Source of the DNA: Stigonema sp964246695
GTDB lineage: Bacteria > Cyanobacteriota > Cyanobacteriia > Cyanobacteriales > Nostocaceae
Direction of reading: 5' to 3'
Assembly: GCA_964246695.1 (NCBI GenBank)
Contig: CAXTSI010000337.1
Coordinates: forward strand, 1-10,486
Length of the DNA stretch: 10,486 nucleotides
Shown: positions 5,814 to 10,486 of the stretch, one piece after another
Layout: every line of letters starts with the position of its first letter
How positions within the stretch are numbered: the first letter of the stretch is position 1
The notes under the pieces: generated by a model
Seen by the model: only the letters and a program-made list of their open reading frames with translations
What the model was told of the DNA's origin: nothing
The model's database searches: none
Translations under genes and position numbers: made by a program

Positions 5814-7031
5814 ATGATTAATACCATTACAATTATTGCTGGTACTTATAAACCAGAACACTGTGGTGTTGCTCATTACACTGCACGTTTACGGGATGCC
5901 CTGAAAAAGCAGGAAATTGAGTCTGTTATCCTCACTACTTATGCAGCAGCAGCAGAGGCAAATGACCCCAGTGTTAGGGGTGCGGTACAAGATTGGCGGT
6001 TTGCTGATTTGATGTCGTTAGTGCAAGCGATACATGCAACTGATACTGACATCCTGCACATCCAACATGCCGCAGGAACTTACGGTTTTGAGCGTGCCAT
6101 CTTTTTGTTACCGCTACTTCTCAAACTCACTGGGTATCGCAAACCGATTGTTACGATTGTGCATGAATATGGTTGGTGGGAATGGCAACCAAAGGGTATT
6201 CCACCGCAACTCGTGGAATGGTTGAAGATGTGGGGACAGCAGTACGGCTGGTGGGATCGAGAGGACGGGTTTTTACTGACTTTAAGTGATGCACTGATTA
6301 CAACGAACGCGGAGGCAGAACTCGTAATCTATAAACGGCTACCGCAACTGATGAACCGCTTGTCGCGTATCCCCATTGCGGCAAATGTCGATCGCTGCCC
6401 AATTGACCGAAATTCAGCACAGCAACAATTGCGTGAACGATATAACTTGGCTTCAGATACCACCGTCATCACCTTTTTTGGCTTTCTCCACCCAGTCAAA
6501 GGGTTAGAAACGCTTTTACCAGCATTCAAAAAAGTGCTGACAACTCACGAACATGCGCGACTATTACTCATTGGTGGTGTGGAAAGTCTAGCTTTGCGTT
6601 TAGAAGAAGCCAAACGCTACTGGGATCAACTCCACACTCTTGTAGCAGAACTGAATTTAAGCGAAATGGTGCATTTCACAGGCTACCTAGATGCTGAAAC
6701 CGCCTCAAAATATCTTTCGGGTGCAGATATCGGAGTGCTACCTTTCAACCATGGACTGACAATGAAAAGCGGTTCACTTCTAGCGCTGTTAGCTCATGGT
6801 TTACCAGTAATTGGCACCCACCACAACACGCCTCTACCGATTGAACATCCAGTTCAGCTAGTACCACCTCGTAATGTAGACGCTTTGGCAGACGCACTTT
6901 GTCAACTGCTAAACCACCCCGATCAACGCAACCATCTAGGTGATGCTGGTCGTACTTTTATCCAAAACTTTACTTGGACTAATATTGCGCGAGCGCACCT
7001 CAATATTTACCAAAAAATTGTTAGTGGTTAG
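5814..7031 (+). CDS. GT4-like glycosyltransferase
   Basis: This is a GT-B fold sugar transferase of 405 residues from the ATG at 5814. A TTG at 5784 would add ten residues, but the family's N-terminus begins close to ITIIAGTYKPEHCGVAHYT and there is no ribosome binding site at the TTG. The glycine-rich acceptor loop GTYKPEHCGVAHYT is at 10-23, VHEYGWWEW at 116-124, GFLHPVKGLETLL at 223-235, GADIGVLPF at 303-311 and MKSGSLLALLAHGLPV at 317-332. In the last motif a Ser-Gly pair sits where many GT4 enzymes have the first Glu of EX7E. It probably adds a sugar from a nucleotide-sugar donor to an exopolysaccharide, lipid or glycan acceptor in the cytosol; donor and acceptor cannot be read from sequence. 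The C-terminal residues VSG and the TAG stop are encoded by the first copies of the heptamer array that follows. Confidence 0.88.
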   Translation: MINTITIIAGTYKPEHCGVAHYTARLRDALKKQEIESVILTTYAAAAEANDPSVRGAVQDWRFADLMSLVQAIHATDTDILHIQHAAGTYGFERAIFLLPLLLKLTGYRKPIVTIVHEYGWWEWQPKGIPPQLVEWLKMWGQQYGWWDREDGFLLTLSDALITTNAEAELVIYKRLPQLMNRLSRIPIAANVDRCPIDRNSAQQQLRERYNLASDTTVITFFGFLHPVKGLETLLPAFKKVLTTHEHARLLLIGGVESLALRLEEAKRYWDQLHTLVAELNLSEMVHFTGYLDAETASKYLSGADIGVLPFNHGLTMKSGSLLALLAHGLPVIGTHHNTPLPIEHPVQLVPPRNVDALADALCQLLNHPDQRNHLGDAGRTFIQNFTWTNIARAHLNIYQKIVSG

Positions 7032-7150
7032 TGGTTAGTGGTTAGTTGTTAGTGGTTAGTGGTTGGTGGTTAGTGGTTAGTTGTTAGTTGTTAGTTGTTG
7101 GTTGTTAGTTGTTGGTTGTTAGTTGTTAGTGGTTGGTGGTTGGTGGTTGG
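7021..7150 (+). repeat. GTTAGTG/GTTAGTT heptanucleotide tandem array
   Basis: About 18 degenerate copies of a seven-base unit (GTTAGTG, GTTAGTT, GTTGGTG, GTTGGTT) run head to tail. This is the short tandemly repeated repeat (STRR) type known from heterocystous cyanobacteria. It begins inside the last three codons of the glycosyltransferase gene. The 79-residue frame at 7095-7334 is an artefact of the array and of the element after it. Confidence 0.9.
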
Positions 7151-7233
7151 TAGGGGCGAACGGTCCTTCGGGAAAGCAGTCCCCTCTGTCGGGAAACCCG
7201 CGCCTTGCGGGCTGTCTCACCGTTCGCCCGTAC
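7150..7233. repeat. 84-bp palindrome-ended element inside the heptamer array
   Basis: GTAGGGGCGAACGG (7150-7163) pairs with CCGTTCGCCCGTAC (7220-7233) with one mismatch. Within it CCCGC...GCGGG (about 7197-7211) forms a second small hairpin. Heptamer units resume after it (GTGGTTAGTTGTTA, 7235-7248), so the element appears to have landed inside the array. It lies between two convergent genes and could also block transcription from both sides. Confidence 0.65.
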
Positions 7234-7331
7234 AGTGGTTAGTTGTTAAAATGCGTATTATACCTCAAAGACGATACACCAATGCCTTGGGGAAGATGTG
7301 GGAGATCCAGGATATTTGCTATCGATTAAAT

Positions 7332-8510
7332 TGAGAGGGTAGCTCAGATCTTGCACCTGAAAATTTTGATGTCAATTCCTTGACTAAGTGCCAGTTCTCT
7401 AAGTCGCTCAATATCTTGTAAAAGAAGTAACACTAACAAATGGGGAAATATAGTTCGGAAGGCAATTTCTGCGGCTTCACCCCAGTCTGGTAGGTCGCCG
7501 TTGGCGGATGCTGTCGATAAATAAGCCCAGTGTGCCAAAATATAAGATATCAGGGACAATACAAACCAACGATAAACCCCTAAGAGGGTTCCTTGTCCAA
7601 AACGGTGCAACCCAAAACGGTGTTTCGCGGTTTTAAACCAACCCTCTATTTGCCACCTTCGTTTACCCCACCAAGAAATTGTGCTAGCTTTAAGGGCTTT
7701 GGTAGAAATAACATATCGTTTCTCATACTTGCCGTCATGGCGTTTAAAATAATACCAGGATATATAAACAGGAAACTTTAAACCCTGAAGGTAAAGCTGT
7801 TGTCCCCGTTTGTGTAATTGAGCAACACTGCGCCCATCAACTAACTTACGAGTACAAGCTAAGCCAGCAATTATGTGATATTTTTTCTCTCTAACTCCGT
7901 GTATAAATTGAATACTACCAAAGCCTGTATCTACTAGAACTATCACCGACTTGAAGTGCTTGGTTAATTTTTTTGGTAAAGATTTAACCATTTTTAATCC
8001 TAGCCTTGCCGGAGAGGTAGCACCTTTTCCTCTCCAAACCCGGAAATTCCAAGGTACTCGCCACCGACCAACAACCAAATACACCACAACCAAATGCAAA
8101 CCTCGTTTTCCGTGGTATACACTGATTAAGTTTTCCAGTGCCTTAAATTTTCCGGCTTTCTCCAAAGTTGTCAGGTCAACAATAACCTGTAGAAATGGTT
8201 GGCGTCCCAACAAACGCTCAGACACAATCTCCTTAATAATACGGTTACGAGTTGTGCGAATTACACTTCTGGTTGACCAAGCGTAGATATTGAGAAATCT
8301 GCTTAAGGCACTGGGTGACTTACTTTTACTGTGTTGAGGTAGAGGATAACCCTGCGCTTCCAAGAACATTCCCAACATCGCTTGGAGATTTTCTTGTTGG
8401 TAAACAGAAGGCATCAATGACAGCAAAGTGTAAACTAGGTTTTGGGCGTGGGCAAGAATTGAAACCATTTTTCTTGCTTATCTATAATGTATTTCACGCC
8501 CTTTCTCTCA
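7332..8510 (-). mobile_element. Insertion sequence, boundaries uncertain
   Basis: The transposase gene at 7344-8468 marks an IS. TGAGAG at 7332-7337 and CTCTCA at 8505-8510 are inverted to each other at plausible distances, with partial matching further in (AAAT-TGAGAG-GG). The match is short and no target duplication is seen beside it. The ends given are a guess, and one end may be lost. Confidence 0.35.
7344..8468 (-). CDS. IS4-like DDE transposase
   Basis: The 374-residue protein carries a DDE catalytic triad in the expected order: Asp98 in VIVDLT, Asp180 in VLVDTG and Glu275 in RRWQIEGWFKTAKHRFG, the last resembling the Y-R-E-K signature of IS4/IS701-type enzymes. It is full length for this group with no internal stop, so the enzyme may be active. 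The ATG at 8468 is preceded by a purine-rich stretch. The stop codon lies close to the presumed left end of the IS, as is usual. It is convergent with the glycosyltransferase and divergent from the DUF4157 gene. The exact IS family needs a database match. Confidence 0.88.
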   Translation of the reverse strand: MVSILAHAQNLVYTLLSLMPSVYQQENLQAMLGMFLEAQGYPLPQHSKSKSPSALSRFLNIYAWSTRSVIRTTRNRIIKEIVSERLLGRQPFLQVIVDLTTLEKAGKFKALENLISVYHGKRGLHLVVVYLVVGRWRVPWNFRVWRGKGATSPARLGLKMVKSLPKKLTKHFKSVIVLVDTGFGSIQFIHGVREKKYHIIAGLACTRKLVDGRSVAQLHKRGQQLYLQGLKFPVYISWYYFKRHDGKYEKRYVISTKALKASTISWWGKRRWQIEGWFKTAKHRFGLHRFGQGTLLGVYRWFVLSLISYILAHWAYLSTASANGDLPDWGEAAEIAFRTIFPHLLVLLLLQDIERLRELALSQGIDIKIFRCKI

Positions 8511-8737
8511 TATTTTGAACATTTCCACAAATCGAGTGACTCTCATTAAGGCATTGAGCCAAGATGTTTGTAAAATCAAGCAAGACGAAAATACGCCTAC
8601 CATTTTCAATGACTGCAAGTTAATGATTTTTTCAAGGTTCGTAATGGTGGGTTTATTTCCGCCAAGCTGTACTAGATATTCCTTATACACGTATATGTAT
8701 TTTTGTTTAGCGTTTTAACAAATCTAAAAATACTTAA

Positions 8738-8765
8738 TTGTCAATATGGTCAGCATAATGATATT
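8738..8765 (+). promoter_or_regulatory. Possible promoter of the DUF4157 gene
   Basis: TTGTCA at 8738-8743 matches five of six -35 positions. GATATT at 8760-8765, 16 bases later, is a weak -10. The spacing is acceptable but the -10 is poor. Confidence 0.35.
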
Positions 8766-8785
8766 TGTTTGATAAGCATATTCAT

Positions 8786-8791
8786 AGGTGA
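8786..8791 (+). promoter_or_regulatory. Ribosome binding site AGGTGA
   Basis: AGGTGA ends three bases before the ATG at 8795. It is a close but real Shine-Dalgarno match and the clearest one in the window, supporting this start. Confidence 0.6.
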
Positions 8792-8794
8792 TTT

Positions 8795-10252
8795 ATGCGA
8801 GAGCAAGTACCACATAGTAAAAAAAATAACAGCCATTCATCTAATTCAGTACAGAACTCTTTTATTAGAAGGACTGCCATAACTCAATTAAAACAGGGTT
8901 ACAATGCAGTACCCACTCAAGAAGAAATTGAAAATCAGCAATATCAACAAGACCAATTTGAAGCCACAAAGCTACAAATTCAAGCTAAGTATGGAACCAT
9001 AACGCCAGAAGGGCAAGAACGGTTGGCTTTCCTACAGGCGAAAAAAGCTGAGTTTTGGCAACGGTATTTGGCTCCAGTTCGTCATATCAATTACGACTTT
9101 GCCAATATTCCCATAACTCGTGAACAAGCCGAAGCAAAATCAAAAAAAGCAATTCAAGCCAAACTTACAATTGGTGCGCCTGGGGATAAGTACGAACAAG
9201 AGGCAGATAGGGTAGCAGCACAAGTTGTGAACCATATTAATTCACCAACTACCCAGCAATCAAATCAAAATCTTCAGCGAGAGGAAATGTCTGAAGAAGA
9301 CGAGTTAATGAAAAAGCCTGAGATTAACGGTATTCAGCGAGAAGCAATGCCTGAAGTTGGGGAACTTCAAATGAAGCAAACTGGTGATGGCAGTATGGCT
9401 GCTTCGGCAGAATTAGAAAGTTCCATCCAGCAAGCACGGGGCGGTGGACAGCCACTTGCGGATAATGTCAGGAAACCGATGGAGCACGCTTTTGGTGCTG
9501 ATTTCAGTGGGGTGAAGGTTCATACGGATGCTCGGGCTGACCAGTTAAATCAGTCGATACAGGCGAAGGCGTTTACCACGGGGCAGGATGTGTTCTTTCG
9601 GCAGGGGGCGTATGAGCCAGGGAGTCGAGGGGGGCAGGAGTTAATTGCCCATGAGTTAACTCATGTAGTACAGCAGAGTCGGGCGGCGACAAACAGGGGG
9701 CGACTGGATCACACCAAGGAGACGACGAAGGCAGGGGCGTTGTTACAAAGGATGAACAGTGGCACGACGAGCGCACAAGGGGCGAGGCCAGTTGCCGCAA
9801 ACGCCTTACGTATAATATTGAATAAGATTAGAGAGCATGCCAACAATCTTAATGACATGTATGGAAAACCTGGTGGATGGGAGTTGTGGTTGCAAGGCGA
9901 GCTATATTTAGCATTAACCAGTAATAATATCCCCGCACTGGCAGAGACTTCTGCGTATGGGACGCAGCAGGCAGCCGATTTCACGTTTGCAGCGAATACC
10001 GACATGGACCTGGTTTGCGAGTTGAAGTGCGAGGGACTCCATTCCCAGAACAGATTCTCAGAGGCAGTGAAGCAGGATAGACTGAAGTTGCAAAAGTTGA
10101 AAAAAGGTGTGGCAATCCAAATCGCAGTGGCTAGAAATATTACCCCTACGATAAGATTTGAGCAGAAAATCATTATTGATGCGCCGGCAGGAAAATCACT
10201 AGGGGCAGGAAAATTCACGGTTTACGTGCAAACATTCGCGGTTGGTGCATAA
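8795..10252 (+). CDS. DUF4157 eCIS-cargo-like protein with putative nuclease C-terminus
   Basis: The 485-residue protein starts with a basic, Ser/Asn-rich tail and a Gln-rich helical part (30-95). A segment often seen in this family follows (IGAPGDKYEQEAD, 126-138), then a short acidic repeat (160-199). Residues 207-293 are a DUF4157 domain with GADFSGVKVHTD, DVFFRQGAY and zinc-protease motif HELTH (286-290). DUF4157 proteins are associated with cargo of extracellular contractile injection systems (eCIS). Residues 335-485 form a separate domain: GWELWLQGEL (Glu369), AADFTF (Asp395), CELK (Glu409, Lys411) and KQD (Asp428), the residue order of PD-(D/E)XK nucleases. No signal peptide or membrane segment is present, as expected for a protein loaded into a particle from the cytosol. 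Neither eCIS structural genes nor an immunity gene is seen in the window. The DUF4157 assignment is strong; the nuclease is inference. Confidence 0.8.
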   Translation: MREQVPHSKKNNSHSSNSVQNSFIRRTAITQLKQGYNAVPTQEEIENQQYQQDQFEATKLQIQAKYGTITPEGQERLAFLQAKKAEFWQRYLAPVRHINYDFANIPITREQAEAKSKKAIQAKLTIGAPGDKYEQEADRVAAQVVNHINSPTTQQSNQNLQREEMSEEDELMKKPEINGIQREAMPEVGELQMKQTGDGSMAASAELESSIQQARGGGQPLADNVRKPMEHAFGADFSGVKVHTDARADQLNQSIQAKAFTTGQDVFFRQGAYEPGSRGGQELIAHELTHVVQQSRAATNRGRLDHTKETTKAGALLQRMNSGTTSAQGARPVAANALRIILNKIREHANNLNDMYGKPGGWELWLQGELYLALTSNNIPALAETSAYGTQQAADFTFAANTDMDLVCELKCEGLHSQNRFSEAVKQDRLKLQKLKKGVAIQIAVARNITPTIRFEQKIIIDAPAGKSLGAGKFTVYVQTFAVGA

Positions 10253-10486
10253 CTGGGTGCCTAAGTGTAGTGAACTAAACTAACCCTCTTTTATCACTTT
10301 CGGCAGGGAATAATCTGAAACCCTTTTTGGGTAAGGGTTTTACCTAAAAATGCCGTTTTGGAGTTTTGCAATGTTCGTGATCGCTAATCTCCTTAATGGG
10401 ACTTCCAGAAAATAAAATATAAAATAATCTCCGTATGAGGATAATAATCATTCTTATACTAGGGGGTGACAGAAGCTGCCGACCCC
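10253..10486. other. Downstream gap, no gene seen
   Basis: No frame of note lies between the DUF4157 gene and the window end, so any immunity or partner gene would have to start beyond it. A TATACT hexamer near 10454 and a half-formed GGGGT...ACCCC inverted repeat at 10463-10486 sit at the edge and may belong to the next unit. Confidence 0.4.
10318..10340 (+). terminator. Weak hairpin downstream of the DUF4157 gene
   Basis: AAACCCTT (10318-10325) pairs with AAGGGTTT (10333-10340) around a 7-base loop, about 65 bases after the stop. The run of T after the stem is short, so termination here is only possible. Confidence 0.35.

Larger units (their letters stand above)
8469..8794. other. AT-rich gap upstream of the DUF4157 gene
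   Basis: Two short overlapping frames on opposite strands (about 8508-8718) look like chance products of AT-rich DNA and have no recognisable domain. The promoter of the downstream gene must lie at the right side of this gap. Confidence 0.5.

Noticed and set aside
7021..7150. Possible CRISPR array
   Set aside because: The units are seven bases with no spacers, so this is a simple tandem repeat.
7095..7334. 79-residue plus-strand frame after the glycosyltransferase
   Set aside because: Its first half is translated heptamer array (VVSCWLLVVSGWW) and the rest crosses the hairpin element.
8508..8718. Two overlapping short frames on opposite strands
   Set aside because: They are antisense to each other in AT-rich DNA, lack ribosome binding sites and match nothing I recognise.
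9709..10218. 169-residue minus-strand frame opposite the DUF4157 gene
   Set aside because: It is a shadow of the plus-strand gene, which has clear domain motifs, a Shine-Dalgarno site and the better codon pattern.
10463..10486. GGGGT...ACCCC inverted repeat at the window end
   Set aside because: Only five base pairs plus an inner CAG/CTG are visible and the sequence stops here, so it cannot be judged as an element end or terminator.

Overview
The window looks like a piece of a filamentous, probably heterocystous (Nostocales-type) cyanobacterial chromosome. The signs are three HIP1 octamers (GCGATCGC at 2352, 3001 and 3985), a heptanucleotide tandem array of the kind described in Nostoc/Anabaena (from about 7021), many palindromic repeat elements, and moderate to low GC with abrupt GC-rich repeat islands. 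This placement is inference; no marker gene is present.

Region 1-1622 has no confident intact gene. It holds mobile and repeat DNA: a 160-bp MITE-like element with 13-bp terminal inverted repeats and a perfect 8-bp target duplication (102-277); a second inverted-repeat-bounded element (745-965); two GC-rich islands that are reverse complements of each other; heptamer-based repeats facing each other at about 1021 and 1309; and a short remnant of a DUF3102-like gene (1310-1552, minus).

Region 1623-7031 is the metabolic core. Two minus-strand genes encode a stand-alone malonyl-CoA-synthetase-like acyl-CoA ligase (1623-3119) and an unusual 759-residue protein (3340-5619). The latter joins a CBM20 starch-binding domain, an SGNH/GDSL hydrolase, two copies of an unrecognised module of about 90 residues, and a DUF1796 (putative papain-like cysteine peptidase) domain. 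Divergent from it, behind an extended -10 promoter, is a GT4-like glycosyltransferase (5814-7031). The divergent pair suggests a role in making or modifying a polysaccharide, perhaps an alpha-glucan or an exopolysaccharide; this is inference.

Region 7018-8794 is again repeat and mobile DNA. A heptamer array begins inside the last codons of the glycosyltransferase and is interrupted by a hairpin element. It is followed by a convergent IS4-like DDE transposase (7344-8468) and an AT-rich gap.

Region 8795-10252 encodes a 485-residue DUF4157 protein with an intact HELTH motif, a family associated with cargo of extracellular contractile injection systems (eCIS). Its C-terminal 150 residues look like a separate effector domain with the residue pattern of a PD-(D/E)XK nuclease. 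No eCIS structural gene lies in the window. The last 230 bases hold a weak hairpin and no gene.

The best candidates for something new are this putative injected nuclease and the four-part CBM20-SGNH-duplicated module-DUF1796 protein.
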